DNA from: Treponema sp.
Lineage (GTDB): Bacteria; Spirochaetota; Spirochaetia; Treponematales; Treponemataceae
NCBI GenBank assembly: GCA_017470605.1
Contig: JAFUYH010000014.1
Location: forward strand, 1-39,765
Direction of reading: 5' to 3'
DNA: 39,765 bases
Below the pieces are notes generated by a model that was given only the letters and a program-made list of their open reading frames with translations, made no database searches and was not told the origin of the DNA. The position numbers and the translations under genes are program-made. Numbering within the stretch: position 1 is the stretch's first letter; each line of letters opens with the position of its first letter. Positions 1 through 8,169 of the stretch are shown in pieces.

Positions 1-80
1 AACATAAAAAATTATATAGTCAGTTTGTTTCCTTCCCTGAAATGTCTAAGAACTTTTTCACTGCCGCAACTGTCTGTCGC

Positions 81-165
81 GACGGTGATAGAGAATATAC
101 ACCCTGCTCCAAAAAGTGTCAAGCACATTTTCTCTTTTTTTAAAAATTTTTCATTTTTTTTCATC
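81..165 (-). promoter_or_regulatory. Strong rRNA-type promoter reading off the left edge
   Basis: On the minus strand there is a perfect -35 TTGACA (122-117), a 17-nt spacer and a -10 TATATT (99-94), giving a start near 87. Upstream of the -35 (about 123-165) lie A-tracts and T-tracts resembling an UP element. The transcript would begin with a GC-rich patch and run leftwards with no start codon that I can support before base 1. This is what a stable-RNA (rRNA or tRNA) operon promoter looks like; the RNA gene itself would be outside the window, so its identity is inference. The UP-like stretch overlaps the 3' end of the AraC gene. Confidence 0.5.
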
Positions 166-906
166 TTTTTTTTCAAAGAAATTTCTGTAATGCTGATTCC
201 TGAACTGATTAGGAGTCATGCCAGTATATTCCTTAAATTTACTTATAAAATGACTGTGAGAAGAAAAGGCAAAGTAATTTCCTATCATTGAAGGAGAATA
301 GTCGGAATATTTTAACATATTTGATGCGGCTTCTATCTTTAACTTAGTTATATAGGTATAAACCGTGATTCCTGTTTCTTTTTTGAATAATTCGCAAAGA
401 TAAGATTTGCTTACCTCCAGGTAATCGGCAAGAACATCAAGCTGTATTTTCTCATTAAGATGATTGTATATATAATCCGTTGCCTGGATTACAGTTTTTG
501 AAAGTCCTATCTTTTTTCTGATTTTCTGCATTCTTTCCGTAAAATCAAATATTACTTCCCGATGAATGGCAGATAATTCTTCTATAGAAGAACACACATC
601 CAGTTCCTGTATGTAGATGTCACTTAATGTATAGGCACTCTCACTTGGCATTCCTCCTTCTATACAGAAGCGGGTTATAAGGGCAATGGTAACTATTAAA
701 TGGTATTTTACATTTCTAAGCGGATTATTTGAAAGTTTACCCATTCCTGCCGCATTCAGAGGTTTCATGTATTTTTTCAGGCTGTCAAAATCACCGTTTT
801 TTACCGCTTCATAAAAAGCCATTTCATTATCAAACGGAAGGTGAAAATTTGCGTTTTCCTGCTGTAGAAAAAGTTTATGTGACAGTATTTTTTCTTTTGC
901 ATCCAT
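151..906 (-). CDS. AraC-family transcriptional regulator
   Basis: A 251-aa protein with a C-terminal double helix-turn-helix of AraC/XylS type (about residues 140-240). Visible signs are the first helix region around LADYLEVSKSYLCELFKKE and the family signature near the end (FSSHSHFISKFKEYTGMTPN). The N-terminal 130 residues are the probable sensor part; I see no cupin motif and no membrane segment, so the effector is unknown. It is divergent from the sugar-type binding lipoprotein at 1078, the usual arrangement for a local regulator, and repeats matching a possible operator lie between them. ATG at 906 has no SD, but an extended -10 (TGA then TATATT, 921-916) sits 9 nt upstream, so the mRNA may be nearly leaderless. 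That -10 overlaps one operator-like arm, suggesting autoregulation. Confidence 0.88.
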   Translation of the reverse strand: MDAKEKILSHKLFLQQENANFHLPFDNEMAFYEAVKNGDFDSLKKYMKPLNAAGMGKLSNNPLRNVKYHLIVTIALITRFCIEGGMPSESAYTLSDIYIQELDVCSSIEELSAIHREVIFDFTERMQKIRKKIGLSKTVIQATDYIYNHLNEKIQLDVLADYLEVSKSYLCELFKKETGITVYTYITKLKIEAASNMLKYSDYSPSMIGNYFAFSSHSHFISKFKEYTGMTPNQFRNQHYRNFFEKKDEKK

Positions 907-915
907 AATTATAAA

Positions 916-1010
916 AATATATCAGAATATCCCACAGAAATGCTATTATTTTTACAATTTTCTTTGAATATTCTGATATTTTTACAAATATTTTAATATT
1001 ATTCTGACAG
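916..1010. promoter_or_regulatory. Operator region between AraC gene and binding-protein gene
   Basis: The divergent intergenic region holds a 12-bp perfect inverted repeat, ATATCAGAATAT (919-930) and ATATTCTGATAT (968-979). A further TTCTGA lies at 1002-1007, 31 bp (about three helical turns) from the one at 971-976. ATTTTTACAA is also repeated at 948-957 and 978-987, so the region reads as about two tandem copies of a 30-31 bp unit. Direct repeats spaced by whole helical turns are typical AraC-family binding sites. One arm overlaps the probable -10 of the regulator gene. Binding by the neighbouring AraC protein is inferred. Confidence 0.55.
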
Positions 1011-1077
1011 GAGCAGAAGTAAAATCTCACTAAATACTGGTGAAATTACGATTCGCCAAAAAAAACGAGGACAGAAT

Positions 1078-2490
1078 ATGAAAAAATCAACAGCAACATT
1101 AGTGATTGCCGCTGCAGCACTTACAATTACCGCTGCAGGATGCAAAAAAAATGATTCAGCTAAAAAATCTGATTCTAAAGTTCCAGCTGGATACGAATCC
1201 GTAAAAATTGAAAAAGGAAAGGACGGAAAAACTCTTGACCTTGGCGGAATTGACGTTATTCTGGCAGACTGGTGGTCTGGACCGGATGCAGAAGGCGGAG
1301 AACCGACTTCTGCCCAGAATGCTGCAGAAAGAGCATGGCATGACTGGACTGAATCAACATACAACTACAATATCACACAGAAAGAACTTGGTGCTGGTTG
1401 GGACGGACACCCTCAGACTGTAGCAAACTTCTGTATGACAGGTGGCGATGAAAACTATGTTTTCATTATTGACGCACGTTCTGGTATTACAGGTCTTAAA
1501 TCTGACCTCTTCTTTGATCTTTCTACTCTTGAAGGAATTGACTGGTCTAAAAAGAAGTGGGATCAGGGTGTACGCAACATGCTTACAAAAGGTTCTTCTT
1601 TCTATGCAATGAGACCTATCCTTCCTGAGCCACGCGGCGGTGTTTTCTTTAACAAGAGACTTCTGGAAGAATCTGGTATTGATCCGGAAGAACCATACAA
1701 TCTTCAGAAAGCAGGAAAATGGAACTGGGAAACTTTTGAACAGCTTCTTGCAAAATGTACACGTGATACAGACAACGACGGTATTCCAGACACATACGGC
1801 ATGGCAAACTCTTCTACAGAATTTGTTCCACTTGCTGCAATGTCTAACGGTGTTCCAATGATTGGAAAAGATGCTGAAGGAAAATTTGTAAACAATGTAG
1901 GTAATGATGCAGTTCTTGAAGCCCTTTCATGGTGTGCTCATCTTTCTCAGAACTATGAAATGCCACAGCCGGAAGGTTCAAACTGGGACTGGATTTATCC
2001 TGCATTCATCAACGGACAGGTTGCTTTCCAGGCAGACCAGGAATACAACGCTCAGCTTAACGGTCGCTATCAGGCTCTTAAAGATGACTGGGGATTTGTA
2101 TGCTTCCCTCTTGGCCCTAAAGGTGATGGAAAATACAGAACACTTCACAACGACAATATGTATGTAATTCCTTCTTGCTATGACAAGGACAGAGCAGAAA
2201 AAATTGCAAAGGCATTTGACCTTTGGACAGATCCGACTCCAGGTTATGAAGACGGCGATTCATGGAAAGAAGGTTACTATGCCTGCTTCCGCGACCCACG
2301 TGCAGTTGATGAAACACTTCAGCTTATGCTTGATAACCCTAACCCACGTTTTGATACACTTATTCCTGGAATCAACTACATGGGAGATGTAATCTGGGTA
2401 ACTTATCCAGGCTATGTAACTCCACAGCAGGCATACGAAGAAACAAAGAACAACTGGCAGGCACTCCTTGATGACGCAAACAACTGGTAA
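1078..2490 (+). CDS. Extracellular solute-binding lipoprotein (family 1, sugar type)
   Basis: A 470-aa ABC-type binding protein of family 1. The N-terminus is a lipoprotein signal peptide with a lipobox ending at Cys22 (TAAGC), followed by a Lys/Asp/Ser-rich tether. The mature part is rich in Trp, Asp and Asn, with the motif FFNKRLLEESG and a calcium-loop-like segment DTDNDGIPDTYG (about 230-242), both frequent in sugar- and oligosaccharide-binding proteins. The start is supported by GAGG at 1067-1070, 7 nt before ATG. No permease or ATPase genes follow; a strong terminator comes straight after, so this is an orphan binding protein that must share a transporter encoded elsewhere or act as a sensor partner. 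The divergent AraC gene probably controls it. Substrate unknown. Confidence 0.88.
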   Translation: MKKSTATLVIAAAALTITAAGCKKNDSAKKSDSKVPAGYESVKIEKGKDGKTLDLGGIDVILADWWSGPDAEGGEPTSAQNAAERAWHDWTESTYNYNITQKELGAGWDGHPQTVANFCMTGGDENYVFIIDARSGITGLKSDLFFDLSTLEGIDWSKKKWDQGVRNMLTKGSSFYAMRPILPEPRGGVFFNKRLLEESGIDPEEPYNLQKAGKWNWETFEQLLAKCTRDTDNDGIPDTYGMANSSTEFVPLAAMSNGVPMIGKDAEGKFVNNVGNDAVLEALSWCAHLSQNYEMPQPEGSNWDWIYPAFINGQVAFQADQEYNAQLNGRYQALKDDWGFVCFPLGPKGDGKYRTLHNDNMYVIPSCYDKDRAEKIAKAFDLWTDPTPGYEDGDSWKEGYYACFRDPRAVDETLQLMLDNPNPRFDTLIPGINYMGDVIWVTYPGYVTPQQAYEETKNNWQALLDDANNW

Positions 2491-2523
2491 TGTGAGAACA
2501 GCCGGTTCACTTTAGCAAACTGC

Positions 2524-2558
2524 AGGCTTCCAGTTCCTTGAACTGGAAGCCTTTTTTT
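2524..2558 (+). terminator. Intrinsic terminator of the binding-protein gene
   Basis: A 12-bp perfect stem (AGGCTTCCAGTT at 2524-2535 with AACTGGAAGCCT at 2541-2552), a 5-nt loop and a run of seven T. It lies 33 nt after the stop codon. Confidence 0.93.
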
Positions 2559-2598
2559 GTTATTTTATAAACATACAGTCCTAAAAAAGAGGTAAAAA

Positions 2599-3186
2599 AT
2601 GAAAACAGCAGCAGTTTTTTTTGCAGACGGTTTTGAAGATGTAGAAGCCCTTACTCCAGTTGACTACCTGAGAAGAGCTGGAATTAATGTAATTACAGTT
2701 GGAATAAAGGGAAAGCCTTATAATGATTCAATGATAGTAACAAGTTCTCATGATGTAAGATTAATTACAGACTGCAGTCTGGAAGGATACCTTCGTGAAT
2801 ATGGAGAAAAGGCTCCAGACTGCGTGATTTGTCCGGGCGGTTCGCGCGGGGCAGAAAACCTTTCTGAATGCGAAGCCCTTCTTGCCCATCTGGAAAAAGC
2901 ATGGAATGAAAAAAAGATTGTTGCGGCAATCTGTGCAAGCCCTGCGGTTGTTCTGGGAAAAACAAATATTCCTCACGGGAAAAAATGGACCTGTTACCCG
3001 GGCATGGACAAGGAATCTAATCCAGAATATGTGGGAATGTATGTAAACAAGACCTTTGTTTCAGACGGAAATCTTGTAACAGCAAGAGGAGCTGGAGCAA
3101 GCGAAGAGTTTGCCATGGAACTTGTCCGCCTGCTGGCAGGAGAAGAATCTGCTGAAAAAATAAAAAAGGGAACCCTTCAGAGATAG
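2599..3186 (+). CDS. DJ-1/PfpI family protein
   Basis: A 195-aa cytosolic protein of the DJ-1/PfpI (ThiJ) class I glutamine-amidotransferase-like family, the usual length for the DJ-1 branch. The conserved acidic residue is Glu16 in GFEDVEALTP, the glycine loop is CPGGSRGAENL (about 78-88), and the nucleophile-elbow cysteine is Cys112 in AAICASPAVVLG. Members act as glyoxalase/deglycase-like enzymes or redox-sensing chaperones; which applies here cannot be read from sequence. AGAGG lies 6 nt before ATG. It sits alone between the terminator at 2524 and a convergent operon whose last stop is only 3 bp away, with no clear terminator between them. Confidence 0.9.
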   Translation: MKTAAVFFADGFEDVEALTPVDYLRRAGINVITVGIKGKPYNDSMIVTSSHDVRLITDCSLEGYLREYGEKAPDCVICPGGSRGAENLSECEALLAHLEKAWNEKKIVAAICASPAVVLGKTNIPHGKKWTCYPGMDKESNPEYVGMYVNKTFVSDGNLVTARGAGASEEFAMELVRLLAGEESAEKIKKGTLQR

Positions 3187-3189
3187 ATT

Positions 3190-3510
3190 TTATTCTATTT
3201 CAGCATCTTTTTTAGCAATCTGGTCTGTAAGTTCTTTAATTTCATCCTGAATGCTAAGAAGGATGCTGACATCTTCTTCACAATCAGATTTTACAAGGGC
3301 ACCTTCCATAAGCATCTGGGAAATTTTCATTCCTAATTCTTCATATTTACAGTCCCGCTTAGATTCAAGCTGATGCTTTTCTATTTTCTTTACGCTTTTA
3401 TCGCTGAAGTCCTGGACTTTTTCTCCAGCCTTATCAAGAACGTCTTTTGACGCTTTTGCTCCCCTGCTGAATAATTCCTTAATTTTATTACCAAGTTCTT
3501 CTTTTTCCAT
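3190..3510 (-). CDS. Small predicted coiled-coil protein, last gene of the PP2C operon
   Basis: A 106-aa charged, helical protein with no signal peptide or membrane segment, and no family that I recognise. Residues 1-50 resemble the Lys/Ala/Asp amphipathic repeats of stress or apolipoprotein-like helices (AGEKVQDFSDKSVKKIEKH); residues 80-106 have heptad-like spacing (LLSIQDEIKELTDQIAKKD). The only cysteines are Cys54 and Cys79. ATG at 3510 directly follows the TAA of the large sensor phosphatase with no gap, so translation is probably coupled and both are made from one transcript. That makes it a candidate partner or substrate of the phosphatase, though the sequence does not show this. Confidence 0.72.
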   Translation of the reverse strand: MEKEELGNKIKELFSRGAKASKDVLDKAGEKVQDFSDKSVKKIEKHQLESKRDCKYEELGMKISQMLMEGALVKSDCEEDVSILLSIQDEIKELTDQIAKKDAEIE

Positions 3511-6500
3511 TTAAATCCTCTTTATGGCAAGAAGTGTAAGGTCATCTGACTGTTCATCTTCCTGCATCTGGTCATAGTCAATATACAGGCCGCCTGTTGA
3601 ATCCTCAGACTTTCGGGCTGCATAATCATCATATTTATTAAAATACTTAAAAAGACATTCGTCAATCTTTTTATCAACTTTTACATAATCTGTTTCCTGA
3701 ACGGAAGGAGAACGGTACAATCTGAAAACTTTTTCTATAGATGCAAGAGCAAGAATAGAATCTTCTACACTTCCCTGCCCCTTTGAAAAATCAAAGACCA
3801 AGCGTTCCTGGGCATTCGGATTAAAGTCTTTTACAAGTTCGTAAGGCTGCCTGTGGAAAACTGCCTCAATTATATTTTTAATTCGCTCTGTACCGAATTC
3901 TTCTTTAGAATCTTCTTCCTTTAATTCAATTTCTTCTTCATGAGTTTTTGGATTTGTTTTTCTGACCTGAACACTTTCCTTGATTACAGAATAATCACTC
4001 TTTCTTCTTCGTCTTGTTGACTCTTCAATTCCGTCTGTATACAGATAAAGAACATCACCATGATTTAATACTGTCTTTTCTATTTTAAAACCACCTTTCA
4101 TGTCTACCAGATCAGAAGTGAAAACCCCTGCAGTTGGCGCAGAAGCAAGGGTAAGAAGTTTCATTTCTTTTGTCTGAGAGTCATAAATATGCACCAGATT
4201 ATCTCCGGCATTGCACATATAAAGTTCTCCAGATTCTACATTCAGAAGACAGACAATAAGTGTCGCGAACTTTCCTTTTAAGCCCAGACCTTCTATAAAA
4301 TCATTGATTTGAGAAACAAGTTCATTAAATCTGACGCCGTTCCTGCGGTAGGACCAGCTCTGGAAGTAACGGCGGAATATTGTGGCAACAACGGTCATGA
4401 TGATGGCGGCAGGAATTCCATGCCCCGAAGCATCACATTTTATAATTACAAACCACTGGTCATCCAGTTTTTTATAATCAAAATAGTCTCCAGAAACACC
4501 CGATTCACCTTCGTAGTAACCGAAACATTCAAGATTATCATCCTTATAGCGGGCAAAAGTCTCTTTATCTTTTCCAGTCTGGCTGGCAGAAAGAGGCAGG
4601 AAGGCCATTTGAACAGCCTTTCCGTCCATTACAAGAGCCTCTTCTTCTGCATTTGCCACAAGTTCACGGGTCATGTTGTTTACGGCATTGCCAAGGCGGC
4701 CTATTTCATCTTTTGAAGTAATCTTTACATTCTTTCCCTTAAGGTTGGCCTTATTTTTTGTCTGTCCTATAAGAGTTACATGGGCTTCCAGTTTTTTAAT
4801 TGGCCTTACTATTAAAGTTGCAAGTACATAGGAACCGAAAATCCCGATTAATACGGCAACTGCGGCAATGATAAGGCTTAAAACTATAATTCTTTTTACT
4901 TCTGCCCGCAGGGCATCTATAACGCTTTGTGTAGAAAGTTCCAGATAAACAAGAGCGTGTACATAATTATTAGAATTACCCTTGCGGTATATTACAGGCC
5001 TGTAAAAAATAAAGTCTGTATTATCAATTGAAAAATCAAAATAAGGATAGGAATCTGCGGCATTTTTTGAATAGTCAGACAATTCCCTGTCCATTTTATT
5101 CCTTAAATCTACTATAACCCCGGAAAGACGGTCTGCTTCATCCAGATCTTCCTGAATTGAAGATGTATAGAGTCTGTTTGCTTCTTCTGAAAGCCTTTCT
5201 ATTTCATCAGAAACGGCACGTTCCTTTTTATCAATTTCGGAATCAAGTTCAGAAAGTTTTGCAGAAATTCTGCTGATTGTTTCATCAGTTAGAATCGATT
5301 CTCCATACATCAGGCTGTAGCCGTCTGTCTTAGAGAGAATGTCAGGGTCATTTGTAGCCCAGATATAATTTAAGTTTTCAGATGATGACGAATTCTGCGG
5401 CTGCCCTATAATTGTAATGTACTTTACTTCGCTCATGGCATCTTTCTGTCCGGGAAGAGCAGTGAGTTCAAGAATATTATTTGACGGGAAAAAGTTCTTT
5501 ACCCCGGAACAAAGGCTTTCCAGAAGTACGTCTACACGATTCTGAAGTCCTTCTGCCATTGTTCTGGACTGAACACGAATAACGTTTCTTCCGTTCTGAA
5601 CCGTTATTACCAGTACAAGAAAGACTATGAGAAGATAGGTATAGCGGATAAGTTTTCTTTTTAGGCTAGGCTGTTTTTCTCGTTTTTTTGTTGGTGCTGC
5701 CATAAGGACTCCTGCGTGAACAAGACTTAATATAAAAAATAGAATTACCAGTGCTGTGAATAGGGCCAGCATAAGGGTAAGTATAAAATTTGCAGAGATT
5801 GAATATTTATAACGGCGGAAATTTGAAGAAAGGCTGGACTCTGGCCTGTATGGAGCTTCAACTTTTACAGTTCCGTTCTGTGTAATCTTTAAAATTGAAT
5901 CTGTAAAATACAGGCCCCGGTCCGTATGAAAAAGCCCTACTTTATAAGTACCAGGTTCCAGTTCTGGAGGAATTACAATTCCTGAAATAATGGAATCCCC
6001 CCTTACACGATACGAGGCTTCATTTTCTGAAATGGAATAATCATAAGGTTCCACTCCATCACGGTCTATAATTATGCGGCTTACCCTTCCATCATAAGTA
6101 AAACCGCCACCATTTAAAAGGAGAAGCAGTTCACCAGTCTCTGTTTTTTCCTGTTCAAGAGAAGAAACATAAGTTTCCGGCTGGAATTTATTCAGAATCA
6201 GGATTGAAGAAGTCTGACTGCTCACGTTTCCCACAGAATCTACAGCCCAAACTGCAAGCGAATAAACGCCGTTATCCATTCCGTAAAATCTTTTTGTATG
6301 TCTGCCGGCTGCCTTCTGACTGAGAGAGAAATTCTGTTTTTTTGAGGCTGCTTTTTCGTACTTTGATTCCAGACTTCTTTTTACGGAAGCAACCTGAGAG
6401 GCAGAAAGTTTCATAGGATGATTTCTGGATACGGCTATATTTTTAGGAATGTCGCCCAAAAAAGTGAGTCGGTAGGTGTAATAATCAGCATCATCTGATT

Positions 6501-8169
6501 CTGATGCCTTCCAGTCTGCAGAAAATGAATTTGACTTCATAAAGCCATATTTATCCACTTCTGTAAGAGTAATTTCTGGAGGAAGAGGCGGTGTTAAATC
6601 CAGATTATATGAAATAGAAGCCGGTTCAGACCAGTTTCCCGCATAATCCACAACTCTGGCAGTAAGATAATATATTCCGTCCGAATCCGCTTTTAAGGAA
6701 AGTGTGTCTTCCTTTGTAAAATTATGTATGCTCCGTTCAGGAGCCAGTGAAAGGTCTTTTTCCCATGTGTAGGAATAGCCTGCAATATTAGAAGAATCAG
6801 GCGGAAAATTAAGCCGTATTTTTACATTCTGACTTCTTGAAGCCCTGCCCTTTTTGAAAGAAAGTGGTGTAAAAGACGGAGGAAGAACACTTGTATCAGG
6901 AAGCAGAATTACAACAGAATTCTTTTCCGACTTGCCAGAGCCAGAAGTCTGCTGCCAGACAAAAGAAAGAGAACCGTCAGTAAAAATCATCGGGTGTGAA
7001 AAAGTATTAAGGTTGCGGTCTTCTGCAAGGGGACTTTCTTCCCACAGGCCGCCTGTAAGTTTTGCAAGATAGACAGAATCCTTACCGCGCCGGGAATCGA
7101 ACCACTCTATATAGAGAGAATTATTGTAAGGAAAGAGTATAGCCCTGTTTGAGTTTCCTTTATCAGAAATAATCTGAGCGGAACCTTTTTTTATCTGATA
7201 GGATTGGGAATCCAGCTGGGCACACCAGATTGAAGAAAGAGAAGAAGAACTTCTTTCCCATGCCAGATAAACTGAGTCTTCAAAATATGAAAGATACGGT
7301 CTCTGATTCTGATAGTTATAAAAGCCTGATTTACTGCGGGCTGCAAGAGAATTTTCATCAGTAATAAGAACAGGCTGGGTCCAGGAACCGTTTGGATTCC
7401 GTCTGGTCATATATAACTGATAGGAATACCGGTTGTTTTGGGCAGAAACATACTGAGATTGAAAGACAACAAGGTCGCTTTCTCTTGCAAGCAAAAAAGG
7501 AGCAAAAGAATTACGCATTCCCGCAGCTGGCTGAAACTGAGAGAATCTTGACCAGGCAAGTCCGTCTTTTGATTCTGCAGTATAAATAGAAAAGGAATTT
7601 TCATCTCCCACAGAAGTAAACATTCTGAAGGCGCCTGCTGAATCTGCAAAAATACGGGGAGCCAGCATGGGAAGATGTGTTTCTATAACACTTTCAGAAA
7701 AATCCAGGCTGGAAGAAGAGGCCTGGGCTGTATATACAAGCAGATTTCTGTCACTTGCTCCCACTGCAACGGCAATCCTGCCATCTGGAAGAGCGGCGGC
7801 AGAGTAAAGGTCTGGGACAGCGTCTCCTGAAAAAGGGAGGGGGCCTGCAAACCTTATGCTTTCTGAATATTCTGAAGCGGTTTTATAGCAGCGGGCAGAA
7901 AGATAGAGGACTTTTTTTTCTACATCAATTTCTTCCCACAGAACAAGAGCCCCTTCCTGATCAAGCTGAAGGACAGAAGGGAAACGGGAATCTGTTTTTG
8001 TAATGGAAGAAGGATTTTCCCAATAAAATTCAGAAGCAAAAAGCATGGCAGACGAAGTTTTACCCGCCTCCCCAAAAAAGAGCAGCATAAAACAGAGTAA
8101 AAGCCTGATATATTTTCTGAATTTCAAAAACATCTTATTATTCATACGATTTTCACGCCGAAAAATCAA
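3511..8169 (-). CDS. Giant membrane sensor with HAMP and SpoIIE/RsbU-type PP2C phosphatase domain
   Basis: A 1552-aa multidomain signal protein. In order: a signal segment (about 20-45); a long extracytoplasmic region with repeated beta-propeller-like blades (about 50-425, motifs of the WERSSS and EWFDSR kind); Ig/fibronectin-like modules (about 430-780, VDYAGNWSEP and VDSVGNVSS); two membrane segments (about 795-818 and 842-857); a periplasmic sensor with coiled coil (about 858-1090); a membrane segment (1093-1120); HAMP (about 1120-1175); and a PP2C domain (about 1185-1552). Metal-site motifs are intact: SGDYFD (1226-1231), DASGHG (1246-1251), DGIEE (1379-1383) and SDDLTLLA near the end. 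It should dephosphorylate a Ser/Thr-phosphoprotein such as an anti-sigma antagonist. The start is TTG at 8169, with GAGG 7 nt upstream, overlapping the previous stop (TTGA); ATG at 8145 is the alternative. Confidence 0.9.
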   Translation of the reverse strand: MIFRRENRMNNKMFLKFRKYIRLLLCFMLLFFGEAGKTSSAMLFASEFYWENPSSITKTDSRFPSVLQLDQEGALVLWEEIDVEKKVLYLSARCYKTASEYSESIRFAGPLPFSGDAVPDLYSAAALPDGRIAVAVGASDRNLLVYTAQASSSSLDFSESVIETHLPMLAPRIFADSAGAFRMFTSVGDENSFSIYTAESKDGLAWSRFSQFQPAAGMRNSFAPFLLARESDLVVFQSQYVSAQNNRYSYQLYMTRRNPNGSWTQPVLITDENSLAARSKSGFYNYQNQRPYLSYFEDSVYLAWERSSSSLSSIWCAQLDSQSYQIKKGSAQIISDKGNSNRAILFPYNNSLYIEWFDSRRGKDSVYLAKLTGGLWEESPLAEDRNLNTFSHPMIFTDGSLSFVWQQTSGSGKSEKNSVVILLPDTSVLPPSFTPLSFKKGRASRSQNVKIRLNFPPDSSNIAGYSYTWEKDLSLAPERSIHNFTKEDTLSLKADSDGIYYLTARVVDYAGNWSEPASISYNLDLTPPLPPEITLTEVDKYGFMKSNSFSADWKASESDDADYYTYRLTFLGDIPKNIAVSRNHPMKLSASQVASVKRSLESKYEKAASKKQNFSLSQKAAGRHTKRFYGMDNGVYSLAVWAVDSVGNVSSQTSSILILNKFQPETYVSSLEQEKTETGELLLLLNGGGFTYDGRVSRIIIDRDGVEPYDYSISENEASYRVRGDSIISGIVIPPELEPGTYKVGLFHTDRGLYFTDSILKITQNGTVKVEAPYRPESSLSSNFRRYKYSISANFILTLMLALFTALVILFFILSLVHAGVLMAAPTKKREKQPSLKRKLIRYTYLLIVFLVLVITVQNGRNVIRVQSRTMAEGLQNRVDVLLESLCSGVKNFFPSNNILELTALPGQKDAMSEVKYITIIGQPQNSSSSENLNYIWATNDPDILSKTDGYSLMYGESILTDETISRISAKLSELDSEIDKKERAVSDEIERLSEEANRLYTSSIQEDLDEADRLSGVIVDLRNKMDRELSDYSKNAADSYPYFDFSIDNTDFIFYRPVIYRKGNSNNYVHALVYLELSTQSVIDALRAEVKRIIVLSLIIAAVAVLIGIFGSYVLATLIVRPIKKLEAHVTLIGQTKNKANLKGKNVKITSKDEIGRLGNAVNNMTRELVANAEEEALVMDGKAVQMAFLPLSASQTGKDKETFARYKDDNLECFGYYEGESGVSGDYFDYKKLDDQWFVIIKCDASGHGIPAAIIMTVVATIFRRYFQSWSYRRNGVRFNELVSQINDFIEGLGLKGKFATLIVCLLNVESGELYMCNAGDNLVHIYDSQTKEMKLLTLASAPTAGVFTSDLVDMKGGFKIEKTVLNHGDVLYLYTDGIEESTRRRRKSDYSVIKESVQVRKTNPKTHEEEIELKEEDSKEEFGTERIKNIIEAVFHRQPYELVKDFNPNAQERLVFDFSKGQGSVEDSILALASIEKVFRLYRSPSVQETDYVKVDKKIDECLFKYFNKYDDYAARKSEDSTGGLYIDYDQMQEDEQSDDLTLLAIKRI

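Noticed and set aside
4309..4716. A 135-aa open frame on the plus strand inside the PP2C gene
   Set aside because: It is antisense to the HAMP/PP2C part, whose motifs are intact; no SD, and the composition is that of a shadow frame.
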